Shown here: positions 9,025 through 17,631 of the stretch, in pieces
Numbering within the stretch: position 1 is the first letter of the stretch
How the letters are laid out: every line of letters begins with the position of its first letter
Assembly (NCBI GenBank): GCA_900315715.1
Contig: ONAH01000134.1
Location: 1 to 45,719 of the forward strand
Reading direction: 5' to 3'
From: an uncultured Eubacteriales bacterium
GTDB taxonomy: Bacteria > Bacillota > Clostridia > Oscillospirales > Acutalibacteraceae
Length of the DNA: 45,719 bases
Translations under genes and position numbers: made by a program
The notes under the pieces: generated by a model
Databases searched by the model: none
The model's input: the letters and a program-made list of their open reading frames with translations, nothing else
What the model was told of the DNA's origin: nothing

Positions 9025-9949
9025 CAACAAGAATAACAAAACGCAGAATTCAGCAAAATATATAAAAACATTTGTAATGTTATGTATAGCCGTACTGCTG
9101 TTATCCGTTTCATTTATTATAGAAAGAAGCGGTGTTTGGGAAAGCTTGTTTGAAGTGCTTCATGTAAGTTCCATATATGAGGAAAGCAATCGGTATCCGC
9201 TTTCCGTTACAGTGTATGATGTCGGAAATGCAAACTGCGTTCTGGTAAGATGTGACGGATATAATGTTTTGATCGACAGCGGATATGAAAAAGTTCAGAA
9301 CAGTATTTCCGATAATCTGAGAGCTTTACGCATAAACAAGCTTGACCTTGTTATTTTAAGTTCACCTGACAAGAAGTATATAGGAGAAATGTGCGGTGTC
9401 GCTGACAATGTGCAGATAGATAAGTTTGTTACCTGCGATATCGGCGATACCGATATGACGGAAGCTTATACGCGTCTTGCAGAAAAACTGAAAGAAAAGA
9501 ATATAGTGATTGAGTATGCAAAAAGCGGTGACGAATATGTATTCGGAGATATGAATTTAAGGATCGTTTCTCCGTACAAAGTATATGACACGATGAGCGA
9601 TAATTCAGTTGTTGTGCGATTGTCGTATGGAGAATTCGGTATGCTATTTATGGGCGATGTTTCTAAGCGTGCTTTGGGCGATATTGTTGATACCAACGAA
9701 AATATCCGCTGTGATGTTCTGTTGGCGGCGAGGCAGGGGCGAAGCGGCGCAGTGACAGACGAATTTCTTCGGATTGTAAACCCTGCGGCTGCGGTGGTCT
9801 GTGTAGAACAGACTGACTATATTCCTGATGATGTGACAATACAGAAAATTATAGATTACGGCTGCAAACTGTATCGAACGGATTATTCGGGAGATATTAT
9901 TATTGCAAGCAGCGGTAAGGATTATAAAATATTAACTCAATTTAATTAA
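9017..9949 (+). CDS. Membrane-anchored metallo-beta-lactamase-fold protein (ComEC C-terminal type) lacking metal ligands
   Basis: A 310-residue protein with one N-terminal membrane segment (about 18-35) and an external domain resembling the metallo-beta-lactamase domain of ComEC/Rec2. The fold landmarks are present: TVYDVGNANCVLV, VLIDSG (85-89) and LFMGDVS (Gly213-Asp214). Where active relatives have T-H-x-H-x-D-H, this protein has LSSPDKKY (114-121), and where they have HHG it has RQG (239-241). All expected His/Asp metal ligands at these sites are therefore replaced. By family knowledge it should not bind the usual zinc pair, so a binding or structural role is more likely than hydrolysis. 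It overlaps ftsK by 8 bases and is followed by a DUF3006 gene, a common partner of such domains. Its role is unknown. Confidence 0.85.
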   Translation: MDDNKNNKTQNSAKYIKTFVMLCIAVLLLSVSFIIERSGVWESLFEVLHVSSIYEESNRYPLSVTVYDVGNANCVLVRCDGYNVLIDSGYEKVQNSISDNLRALRINKLDLVILSSPDKKYIGEMCGVADNVQIDKFVTCDIGDTDMTEAYTRLAEKLKEKNIVIEYAKSGDEYVFGDMNLRIVSPYKVYDTMSDNSVVVRLSYGEFGMLFMGDVSKRALGDIVDTNENIRCDVLLAARQGRSGAVTDEFLRIVNPAAAVVCVEQTDYIPDDVTIQKIIDYGCKLYRTDYSGDIIIASSGKDYKILTQFN

Positions 9950-9961
9950 GGAGGTCAGACC

Positions 9962-10147
9962 ATGGTTTTAAAGGTCGATACGATAGACGGAAAGTATGTT
10001 ATCTGTATGGATAAAGAGAAAAAAATGTATGCGCTGGAAAAAAAGGAAATCAAAGCGCCTGTCGGACTGAAAAAAGGCTGGTATGTGGAGATAAATGACG
10101 AAAACGGAGAGCTTTCTTTCAGCGAACATAAACCTTCCGGTAAATAA
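9962..10147 (+). CDS. DUF3006 family small protein
   Basis: A 61-residue basic/acidic protein with the compact beta-rich pattern of DUF3006 (KVDTIDGKYVICMDKEKKM). Members usually lie next to ComEC-like metallo-beta-lactamase genes, as here. AGGAGGTCAG before the ATG at 9962 is a strong ribosome binding site. There is no signal peptide, so it should be cytoplasmic, on the other side of the membrane from the neighbour's main domain. Function is unknown. It is the last gene before a strong terminator. Confidence 0.8.
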   Translation: MVLKVDTIDGKYVICMDKEKKMYALEKKEIKAPVGLKKGWYVEINDENGELSFSEHKPSGK

Positions 10148-10154
10148 TGACTGT

Positions 10155-10195
10155 AAACATCGTCCTTGAATTGTCGGACGGTGTTTGCTTTTTTA
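10155..10195 (+). terminator. Intrinsic terminator after the tepA-uppP-ftsK-DUF3006 operon
   Basis: An 11-bp stem with one G-T pair (10155-10165 with 10176-10186) and a 10-nt loop is followed by GCTTTTTTATT. Confidence 0.9.
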
Positions 10196-10320
10196 TTAAA
10201 ATAATAATGTAGATGAAGAACTATAAATCAAATTGATTACAAAAAATGCGGAAAAATCTCTAAAATTTAATAATTTTGGAGTGTTCGTAACAATTTAGTA
10301 ACAAATTCAAAGCAGATTCC

Positions 10321-10329
10321 TGTTATAAT
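10321..10329 (+). promoter_or_regulatory. Extended -10 promoter of tyrS
   Basis: TGTTATAAT is a perfect extended -10 element about 55 bases before the tyrS start. No convincing -35 is seen. The resulting leader (about 50 nt) is too short for a T-box. The rest of the 10196-10384 gap is A/T-rich with nothing else recognisable. Confidence 0.65.
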
Positions 10330-10384
10330 ACAAAAGAATTATATTATAGACTAATAGACAGTCAAAGGAGAAAGGATTGAGATT

Positions 10385-11611
10385 ATGGGAGTTTACGAGG
10401 AGTTGCAGGCAAGAGGACTAATTGCACAGGTAACAGATGAGGAAGAAATAAGAGAGCTTATCAATACGGGTAAGGCAACTTTTTATATAGGATTTGATCC
10501 GACAGCAGACAGCCTGCATGTAGGTCATTTTATGGCATTGTGTCTTATGAAGAGATTGCAGATGGCAGGCAACAAGCCGATAGTTTTAGTAGGCGGCGGA
10601 ACAGGAATGATCGGAGATCCGTCAGGCAGAACGGATATGCGTCAAATGCTGACAAAAGAAACTATTGCCCACAACTGCGAGTGTTTCAGAAAGCAAATGA
10701 GCAAATTTATAGATTTCTCTGATGATAAGGCGATTATGGTAAACAATGCAGATTGGCTGCTTGATTTGAATTATGTAAACCTTCTGCGTGAGGTCGGAGC
10801 ACATTTCAGTGTAAACAGAATGCTTACAGCAGAGTGCTACAAGCAGAGAATGGAGAAGGGTTTAAGTTTTCTGGAGTTCAACTACATGATAATGCAGAGC
10901 TACGATTTCTATGTACTCTACCAAAAGTACGGTTGTAATATGCAGTTTGGCGGCGACGATCAGTGGAGCAATATGCTTGGCGGTACGGAGCTAATCAGAC
11001 GTAAGCTTGGCAAGAACGCATACGCAATGACGATAAACCTCCTGCTCACATCAGAGGGTAAGAAAATGGGCAAAACTCAGAAAGGCGCATTGTGGCTTGA
11101 TCCTGAGAAAACATCTCCGTATGAGTTCTATCAGTATTGGAGAAATATTGACGACGCTGATGTAATCAAGTGTATCAAGATGATAACATTCCTGCCGATT
11201 GATGAAATAGCAGAACTTGAGAAGTTGGAGGGTGCAGAGCTTAACCGTGCTAAAGAGATACTTGCGTTTGAAACAACTAAGCTTATTCACGGTGAAGAAG
11301 AGGCTCAGAAGGCACAGCAGGCAGCAAGAGCACTATTTGCAGGCGGTGCAGACAGCGATAACATTCCGACAACAGTTCTTGAGGACGGAGATTTTACAGA
11401 CGGAAGTATAAACATAGTAGATCTGCTTGTAAAAGCATCTCTTGCACCTTCAAAGAGTGAAGCAAGAAGAAATGTTACTCAGGGAGGCGTAACAGCCGAC
11501 GGAGAGAAGATCACAGACCCTGCATACCTTATCTCAAAAGAGGATATTGCATCAAAGGGAGAGATTGTTGTAAAGAGAGGCAAGAAATCATTCCGTAAGA
11601 TCAAAGTATGA
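10385..11611 (+). CDS. tyrS: Tyrosyl-tRNA synthetase
   Basis: A class I aminoacyl-tRNA synthetase that charges tRNA-Tyr. The 408-residue product has the HIGH-type motif as HVGH (45-48, after GFDPTADSL), tyrosine-pocket sequences ([18 protein letters not shown]) and the KMSKS loop as KMGKT (227-231). A C-terminal S4-like RNA-binding domain (about 340-405) binds the tRNA. The length matches the TyrRS type found in many Firmicutes. AAAGGAGAAAGGA lies just upstream of the ATG. In many Firmicutes tyrS is T-box controlled, but no T-box is visible here. It is followed at 37 bases by the carboxypeptidase gene without a clear terminator. Confidence 0.97.
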   Translation: MGVYEELQARGLIAQVTDEEEIRELINTGKATFYIGFDPTADSLHVGHFMALCLMKRLQMAGNKPIVLVGGGTGMIGDPSGRTDMRQMLTKETIAHNCECFRKQMSKFIDFSDDKAIMVNNADWLLDLNYVNLLREVGAHFSVNRMLTAECYKQRMEKGLSFLEFNYMIMQSYDFYVLYQKYGCNMQFGGDDQWSNMLGGTELIRRKLGKNAYAMTINLLLTSEGKKMGKTQKGALWLDPEKTSPYEFYQYWRNIDDADVIKCIKMITFLPIDEIAELEKLEGAELNRAKEILAFETTKLIHGEEEAQKAQQAARALFAGGADSDNIPTTVLEDGDFTDGSINIVDLLVKASLAPSKSEARRNVTQGGVTADGEKITDPAYLISKEDIASKGEIVVKRGKKSFRKIKV

Positions 11612-11648
11612 TAAATATTCAAAAAAATAAGAATTCGGAGGTGAAAGC

Positions 11649-12947
11649 ATGAAAAAATCAGAAAAGAAAACTATACCCAGCGGTTTTTTGGCTATGATAG
11701 TTCTTGTTATATTTATATCGGGAATATCGACAATACTGATCTCAGGACACAAGATAAACATACGACAGCAGAATGCTGTTGATTCAAAGAAAATAGCTGA
11801 GAATACATCATCATATGACAGTGTTTCGGGGTTATCGTCGGACGCTATTGCACCGAATGCTTTTGAGGATAAAAACAATCTTCCGGAAGGATACAAAACA
11901 ATATCCGTACTAAACGAAGACGTAAATAAAGGACAGCTTATACTTGTAAATTATCAGTACGAATCAAAAATAGACGGAGAAAACCTTGTTGATTTGTATG
12001 ATAACGTATCGGATTCTGTGGGAGTAAAGGACGATGATATGTTTATAAACAATGCCGTGCTTAAACCTATGAATAAGCTTTTTGATGATTTCAAAGCGGC
12101 AAAGGGAAGTACAGGTATTCTTATTTCAAGTTCATACAGAAGCAAGGCGGATCAGATAAAGATATATGAGGAGTCTGTAAAGCACACCGGAGAGAAATCC
12201 ACTGCATATTACGTTGCAATTCCGGGTTACAGCGAACACCAGACAGGCTACTGCTTTGATACGGCTGCATATAATTATGACGGAGAAATGATTGAGCTTG
12301 ACGGCGAAGGTGTTTACAGCTGGCTTATTGAAAACTGCAAGAATTACGGGTTTATTTTGAGATATCCTAATGATAAGACAAACATTACGGGAATCGGCTA
12401 TGAGGGTTGGCATTTCAGATATGTAGGCGTACCTCATGCTATTGCGATAATGGAAAATAAAATTTGTCTTGAAGAGTATATTTTGGGATTACAGAAGTAC
12501 ACGTTTGAAGATGGGCCTCTGCTTATAGATAAGGGTGATCAGGGAAAATGGCTTGTATATTATGTACCGAAGCTTGAGGCGTTTAACAATACCGATGTAC
12601 CTGTACCGGTAGATTCGGAAAAATGCAGTTATACAATCTCAGGTAATAATATCGGAGGATTTATCGTTACCGTAAATGTGACTAAAGATCCTGATAATGC
12701 ATTGCTAAGTAAGGCAAAAACATCGTGGAGCTGTGATAACTCATCGCTGATAATAAAGGATTTTGTGGATTATAACCCTGATAGTGATAACTTTGTAGAT
12801 ACTTCAACAGATACGGAAGATAACTGGCAGTCGGATACATTTTGGGATGACTCAGATGATAGTAATTCTGAATACAGTGATTACTACGACAGCAGCTCTG
12901 AATACTATGATTACGATGACAGTACCGATTACGATGAAAATCTTTAG
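11649..12947 (+). CDS. VanY-type D-alanyl-D-alanine carboxypeptidase (peptidase M15)
   Basis: A zinc D,D-carboxypeptidase that removes the terminal D-Ala of peptidoglycan stem peptides outside the cell. A membrane segment at about 12-32 acts as an anchor. The M15B domain (about 105-285) keeps the zinc and catalytic residues: His197 and Asp204 in SEHQTGYCFD, and Glu252 and His255 in EGWHFRYVG. A C-terminal region of about 150 residues has a beta-rich appearance and ends in roughly 50 residues dominated by Asp, Ser and Tyr. GGAGGTGA precedes the ATG. The name VanY refers to the family; the gene has no vanHAX neighbours, so a vancomycin-resistance role is not suggested. Confidence 0.92.
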   Translation: MKKSEKKTIPSGFLAMIVLVIFISGISTILISGHKINIRQQNAVDSKKIAENTSSYDSVSGLSSDAIAPNAFEDKNNLPEGYKTISVLNEDVNKGQLILVNYQYESKIDGENLVDLYDNVSDSVGVKDDDMFINNAVLKPMNKLFDDFKAAKGSTGILISSSYRSKADQIKIYEESVKHTGEKSTAYYVAIPGYSEHQTGYCFDTAAYNYDGEMIELDGEGVYSWLIENCKNYGFILRYPNDKTNITGIGYEGWHFRYVGVPHAIAIMENKICLEEYILGLQKYTFEDGPLLIDKGDQGKWLVYYVPKLEAFNNTDVPVPVDSEKCSYTISGNNIGGFIVTVNVTKDPDNALLSKAKTSWSCDNSSLIIKDFVDYNPDSDNFVDTSTDTEDNWQSDTFWDDSDDSNSEYSDYYDSSSEYYDYDDSTDYDENL

Positions 12948-12994
12948 AGTTATTGATTAAAGTGACCAATAATAAAGATACTAACAGCAAAGAG

Positions 12995-13024
12995 AAATCC
13001 GGCAGAATACCTGTCGGATTTTGG
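12995..13024 (+). terminator. Probable terminator after the carboxypeptidase gene
   Basis: An 11-bp stem with one G-T pair (12995-13005 with 13011-13021) and a 5-nt loop is followed by TTGGTT, a poor T-run. Confidence 0.6.
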
Positions 13025-13069
13025 TTCATTATCAGACATTTTACTATAATGTTAAAATTCCTCAAAAGC

Positions 13070-13098
13070 TTGATGAAATGTAAAATATGTGTTATTAT
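13070..13098 (+). promoter_or_regulatory. Promoter of the miaB-mutSL-division gene cluster
   Basis: TTGATG (13070-13075), exactly 17 bases, then TATTAT (13093-13098). It is the best sigma-A-type promoter upstream of the fifteen-gene co-directional run starting at miaB. Confidence 0.65.
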
Positions 13099-13146
13099 AT
13101 AAGGTGGTAACTTGGGTTATTATACTAAAGTGTAGGAGTGTGTCGA

Positions 13147-14553
13147 TTGGCTAATAATATAAATTACAGAGAGTTTACTGATGATAATCATTATATAGAA
13201 CTTGCAGGAGAGGTAATGGCGATAAGAGCGACAGGAGATGTTCCAAAGGCTTGTATCAGAACGTACGGCTGTCAGCAGAATGTCGCAGACAGCGAGAAAA
13301 TCAAGGGAATGCTTGCTGAGATGGGCTTTGAATTTACAGAGAATGCTGATGAAGCGGATTTTATTCTGTTTAATACCTGTGCTGTAAGAGAACACGCCGA
13401 AGACAGAGTATTCGGTAATGTAGGCGCACTCAAAAATATAAAGAGAAAGCGTCCGTCTGTTGTAATAGGTCTTTGCGGTTGTATGATGGAGCAGAAACAC
13501 GTTACAGACAGGCTATACAAGAGTTTTCCGTTTGTAAACCTTGTATTTGGTACTCATTCTCTGCATAAGTTTCCGGAGCTTTTTTACAATACGATAACGG
13601 ACGGAAAGCGTGTATATGAAACAGGAGTAGATGACAAGACCGTTTATGAGGGAATACCCACAAAGCGTGACGGTACGTTCAAGGGCTGGCTGCCGATAAT
13701 GTATGGCTGCAATAATTTCTGCACATACTGTATTGTGCCATATACAAGAGGGCGTGAAAGAAGCAGAAAATTCGATGACGTAGTTGCAGAGGCAAGAGAA
13801 ATGATAGAGGCAGGCTATAAGGAGATAACCTTGCTTGGACAGAATGTAAATTCATACGGAAAAAACCTTGACGAGAATGCAACATTTGCAAATCTCTTGC
13901 GTGAGATAGACAAGATAGACGGAGATTATCTTATCCGATTTATGACCTCTCACCCGAAGGACTGTTCAAAGGAACTAATCGACGTAATAGCAGACAGCAG
14001 ACATATATCAACACATCTTCATCTGCCGTTCCAGTCGGGTAATGACCGTGTGCTAAAAGCTATGAACAGAAGCTACAACAGAGAGAAATACCTTGATATC
14101 ATAAACTACGCTAAACAAAGAATACCTGATGTAAGCCTTACATCAGATGTAATAGTAGGTTTTCCGGGAGAAACATACGAGGAGTTTCTTGATACGATAT
14201 CATTAGTAAAGGAAGTCGAATTTACTTCACTGTTTACGTTCATATATTCTCCGAGAGAGGGAACACCTGCCGCAAGAATGGAGGATCCTTATACTGCAAA
14301 GGAGAAAGCTGCGTGGTTTTCCGAATTGTTAAAGGTACAGGAGGAAATAGCTGCAAAACGCTGCGCAGAAATGGTTGGAAAAACGTATAGAGTGCTTGTT
14401 GAGAATGTAACCGATAAAGAAGGTATTCTTTCGGGCAGAACAAGCGGAAATATAATAGTGGAGTTTGCAGGAGAAGAAAGCCTTGTAGGACAGTTTGCAC
14501 AGGTGAAGATAACCGAAGCAAGAAACTGGATACTCAGAGGTAAGCTTGCATAA
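13147..14553 (+). CDS. miaB: tRNA-2-methylthio-N6-dimethylallyladenosine synthase MiaB
   Basis: A radical-SAM methylthiotransferase that converts i6A37 to ms2i6A37 in tRNAs reading UNN codons, acting after MiaA. I place the start at TTG 13147. TAGGAG (13133-13138) is 8 bases upstream, whereas the in-frame GTG at 13138 overlaps that site. The 468-residue product has the auxiliary-cluster cysteines Cys42 (YGCQQN), Cys78 (NTCAVRE) and Cys112 (GLCGC), and the SAM cluster Cys188-x3-Cys192-x2-Cys195 (CNNFCTYC). A C-terminal TRAM domain ends the protein. Partner miaA lies in the same cluster about 5.7 kb downstream. It opens the long co-directional gene run. Confidence 0.96.
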   Translation: MANNINYREFTDDNHYIELAGEVMAIRATGDVPKACIRTYGCQQNVADSEKIKGMLAEMGFEFTENADEADFILFNTCAVREHAEDRVFGNVGALKNIKRKRPSVVIGLCGCMMEQKHVTDRLYKSFPFVNLVFGTHSLHKFPELFYNTITDGKRVYETGVDDKTVYEGIPTKRDGTFKGWLPIMYGCNNFCTYCIVPYTRGRERSRKFDDVVAEAREMIEAGYKEITLLGQNVNSYGKNLDENATFANLLREIDKIDGDYLIRFMTSHPKDCSKELIDVIADSRHISTHLHLPFQSGNDRVLKAMNRSYNREKYLDIINYAKQRIPDVSLTSDVIVGFPGETYEEFLDTISLVKEVEFTSLFTFIYSPREGTPAARMEDPYTAKEKAAWFSELLKVQEEIAAKRCAEMVGKTYRVLVENVTDKEGILSGRTSGNIIVEFAGEESLVGQFAQVKITEARNWILRGKLA

Positions 14554-14576
14554 AACATGAGAAAGGATAATTCGAA

Positions 14577-14984
14577 ATGGATATAATAGAACTTGCACGA
14601 CAGATTGGCAGAGAGATACAGCAGGACGAATCATATATAAAAATGCGTCTTGCAGAACAGACAAGCGAAAGCGATACTCAATTACAGGAAATGATCGGCC
14701 AATACAATTTAACAAGATTTAACATAGATGACGAGGCTACAAATGCAGAGCGTGATATGGAAAAACTCAGAGAACTAAATGCTAAGCTTCGTGAGTTGTA
14801 TGCGAAGATAATGCAAAACGAGAATATGATAGCATATAATAACGCAAAACAGGAGTTTAACCAAAAGTTTCAGAGAGTGCTTGCGATAATACAGAACAGT
14901 GCAGCAGGAGATGATCCCGACACAACAGACTATATCTCAAGCGGTTGTACAGGAAGCTGTTCAAGCTGCAGCGGCTGTCACTGA
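14577..14984 (+). CDS. YlbF/YmcA-family protein with cysteine-rich tail
   Basis: A 135-residue, mostly helical protein of the Com_YlbF family (PF06133). Its place directly behind miaB is that of ymcA in Bacillus subtilis. YmcA, YlbF and YaaT form the Y-complex there, which assists RNase Y-dependent mRNA maturation and affects competence, biofilm and sporulation, and which carries iron-sulfur clusters. Here the helical part (1-108) is followed by a tail with Cys124, Cys128, Cys131 and Cys134 then a terminal His (CTGSCSSCSGCH), a plausible metal or Fe-S site. GAAAGGAT precedes the ATG. Whether it is YmcA or YlbF cannot be settled from this gene alone. Confidence 0.85.
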   Translation: MDIIELARQIGREIQQDESYIKMRLAEQTSESDTQLQEMIGQYNLTRFNIDDEATNAERDMEKLRELNAKLRELYAKIMQNENMIAYNNAKQEFNQKFQRVLAIIQNSAAGDDPDTTDYISSGCTGSCSSCSGCH

Positions 14985-15015
14985 GATAATTACACGATAA
15001 AAGGGAGGTGGAAAT

Positions 15016-17631
15016 ATGGCAGAGTTATCACCGATGATGAAACAGTATTTTGAGATAAAAGAAAAGAATAAGGACAGTATCCTGTTTTTCAGGCTGGGCG
15101 ATTTTTATGAGATGTTTTTTGATGACGCAATAACTGCGTCAAAGGAGCTGGATTTAACTCTCACAGGCAGGGACTGCGGTCAGGAAGAACGTGCCCCGAT
15201 GTGCGGAGTACCGTTTCATAGCTGCGAACAGTATATAGCAAAGCTGGTGTCAAAGGGTTATAAGGTTGCAATTTGTGAGCAGACAGAAGATCCCGCAACC
15301 GCAAAAGGTCTTGTAAAACGTGATGTTATTCGTGTTATTACTCAAGGTACCGTTATGGAGGACAGTATGCTTGATGAGTCAAAGAATAACTTCATTTGTT
15401 CAATCTATACATCAGGTAAAAAGCACTTCATTTCATTCTGTGATATTTCCACAGGAGAACTATGCGCCGTTGAGGCAGATTACTCAAAGTCGGGCGCACA
15501 GGTTTTAGGAGAAATATCAAGATTTGATCCGACCGAATTTCTTATAGGCGGAGAGGTAGATAAGCTAAAACCGATAATTCCGTTTATCAAGGAGAAGATG
15601 AAAGCTTCGGTTGAAATGCTTGAAGACGAATACTACGATACGGAAAACGCAGTAAACGTTTTGCTTGAGCATTACAAGAAGCCCGATTTGGATAGTATAG
15701 ATCTTGACGGAAGAACGGGAATAATAAATTGTATAGGCGCACTTCTGAGGTATCTGAAAGAAACTCAGATGACAGGACTTGAACGCATATCGCTGCCCGA
15801 ACTTTACAGTGAAGACAGGTATATGCGTATAGATTTCAATACAAAGAGAAATCTTGAACTAATTGAAACAATGCGCTCAAAAGAAAAGAAAGGTACGCTT
15901 TTGTGGGTGCTTGACCGTACAAAGACTTCAATGGGCAAGCGTCTTATCAGAAGATACATAGAACAGCCGCTTCTAAGCTGTGCGGCTATAATAAGACGGC
16001 AGAATGCGGTAGAGGAGCTTGTAAACGACGCAGTACTCAGAGGTGAAACTGCGGCATTACTATCCGGTATTCCCGACATAGAAAGACTGATGACAAAAAT
16101 AATATACGGATCGGCGAATGCAAGAGATTTAAGAGGATTGTATTCGGCGTTTGTAAAGCTGCCTGAGATAAAGCAGAATATATCGGGTGTAAAATCTACT
16201 CTGCTGTCACGAATAAGAGATGAAATAGATGTTTTGGAGGAACTGACTGAGCTGATTGATGACGCAATAGTTGAGTCGCCGCCGTTTTCGGTGAGAGAGG
16301 GCGGCATGATAAAGGAAGGTTTCAGCGATGAGATAGATTATCTTAATTCTATTATGTCAAATTCCACGTCGGTACTCACGAAGCTTGAAAACGATTTAAA
16401 AGAGAAAACAGGTATTCCGAAGCTGAAAATAGGATATAATAAGGTATTCGGATATTATATAGAGGTAACGAATTCATATAAAAACCTTGTACCCGATACA
16501 TTTATCAGAAAACAGACGCTTTCAAATTGCGAGAGGTATATTACTCCCGAACTTAAAGAACAAGAGGGTACAATAATCGGAGCAAAGGACAGGGCGGTTG
16601 CGCTTGAATATCAGTTGTTCGGACAGATAAGGGACAAGATAGCGGAAAACCTTGACAGAATACAGTTTACAGCAAGGGCAGTTGCACAGCTTGACGTACT
16701 TACATCACTTGCAACGGTTGCATCGGAAATGAGGTACTGTCGTCCTGAGGTAAACCTAAACGGTGAGATAATCATAAAAGAGGGCAGACACCCCGTTGTT
16801 GAAATGCTGTTAAGCAGTGATAAGCCGTTTGTACCAAACGATGTGAAGCTTGACAGCACAGATAACAGAGTTGCGATTATAACAGGACCGAATATGGCGG
16901 GAAAATCAACGTACATGCGACAGACGGCATTGATTGTACTAATGGCACAGATAGGTTCGTTTGTTCCTGCGGAGAGTGCGGTAATATCGATAACGGACGC
17001 AATATTTACAAGAGTGGGAGCAAGCGATGACCTTGCAAGCGGACAATCTACGTTTATGGTAGAAATGAATGAGGTGGCGCAGATACTCAAAAACGCAACG
17101 TCACAGAGTTTGCTTATACTGGATGAGATAGGCAGAGGCACATCAACGTTCGACGGAATGAGTATAGCAAGAGCTGTTTTGGAGTACGTTGCAAACAAGA
17201 AAACTCTTGGCGCAAGAACTCTTTTTGCAACGCATTATCACGAACTTACTGTTCTGGAGGAGTTGCTTGACGGAGTTAAGAATTATAATATAGCTGTAAA
17301 AAAACGTGGAGATGATATAACATTTCTGAGAAGAATAGTATCGGGAGGCGCAGACGACAGCTACGGAATAGAGGTTGCAAAACTTGCAGGTTTGCCCGAA
17401 ACCGTTATAGTCAGAGCAAAAGCCGTACTAAAAGAGCTTGAAAGCGGAAAAAAGACAGAACGTCCCAAAAGGAAGAAAAAGGAAGTCATAGAGGACAATA
17501 CAGCGCAGATGTCGCTGATAGAACCGAAGAACAGCATAATTGAAGAATATGTACGTGATATAGATGTAAACACACTTACACCGATAGAGGCGTTAAATAA
17601 GCTGTACGAACTGAAAAGGCTGTGTGAATGA
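15016..17631 (+). CDS. mutS: DNA mismatch repair protein MutS
   Basis: The mismatch-recognition ATPase that starts methyl-independent mismatch repair with MutL. The 871-residue length is typical of MutS1. Domain I begins with MMKQYFEIK and contains the mismatch-contacting Phe-x-Glu (GDFYEMFF). Connector, lever and clamp domains follow. The ABC ATPase has Walker A GPNMAGKST (624-632), signature-region ASDDLASGQSTF, Walker B LLILDEIGRGTSTFDG and the FATHYHEL His loop. The C-terminal dimerisation region ends in TPIEALNKLYELKRL. AAGGGAGGTGG lies before the ATG. The stop overlaps the next start by 4 bases. Confidence 0.98.
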   Translation: MAELSPMMKQYFEIKEKNKDSILFFRLGDFYEMFFDDAITASKELDLTLTGRDCGQEERAPMCGVPFHSCEQYIAKLVSKGYKVAICEQTEDPATAKGLVKRDVIRVITQGTVMEDSMLDESKNNFICSIYTSGKKHFISFCDISTGELCAVEADYSKSGAQVLGEISRFDPTEFLIGGEVDKLKPIIPFIKEKMKASVEMLEDEYYDTENAVNVLLEHYKKPDLDSIDLDGRTGIINCIGALLRYLKETQMTGLERISLPELYSEDRYMRIDFNTKRNLELIETMRSKEKKGTLLWVLDRTKTSMGKRLIRRYIEQPLLSCAAIIRRQNAVEELVNDAVLRGETAALLSGIPDIERLMTKIIYGSANARDLRGLYSAFVKLPEIKQNISGVKSTLLSRIRDEIDVLEELTELIDDAIVESPPFSVREGGMIKEGFSDEIDYLNSIMSNSTSVLTKLENDLKEKTGIPKLKIGYNKVFGYYIEVTNSYKNLVPDTFIRKQTLSNCERYITPELKEQEGTIIGAKDRAVALEYQLFGQIRDKIAENLDRIQFTARAVAQLDVLTSLATVASEMRYCRPEVNLNGEIIIKEGRHPVVEMLLSSDKPFVPNDVKLDSTDNRVAIITGPNMAGKSTYMRQTALIVLMAQIGSFVPAESAVISITDAIFTRVGASDDLASGQSTFMVEMNEVAQILKNATSQSLLILDEIGRGTSTFDGMSIARAVLEYVANKKTLGARTLFATHYHELTVLEELLDGVKNYNIAVKKRGDDITFLRRIVSGGADDSYGIEVAKLAGLPETVIVRAKAVLKELESGKKTERPKRKKKEVIEDNTAQMSLIEPKNSIIEEYVRDIDVNTLTPIEALNKLYELKRLCE

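Noticed and set aside
11649-12947. Vancomycin-resistance gene cluster
   Set aside because: Only a housekeeping-type VanY-family carboxypeptidase is present; vanH, vanA/B ligase, vanX and vanRS are absent.
13101-13115. Sequence resembling the T-box GGTGG-AC element before miaB
   Set aside because: It lies just downstream of the predicted -10, matches only partly, has no specifier or terminator stem, and miaB is not an aminoacyl-tRNA or amino-acid gene.
16611-17198. Long antisense open frame (195 codons) opposite mutS
   Set aside because: It is the shadow of a strongly conserved coding frame, without ribosome binding site or recognisable product.
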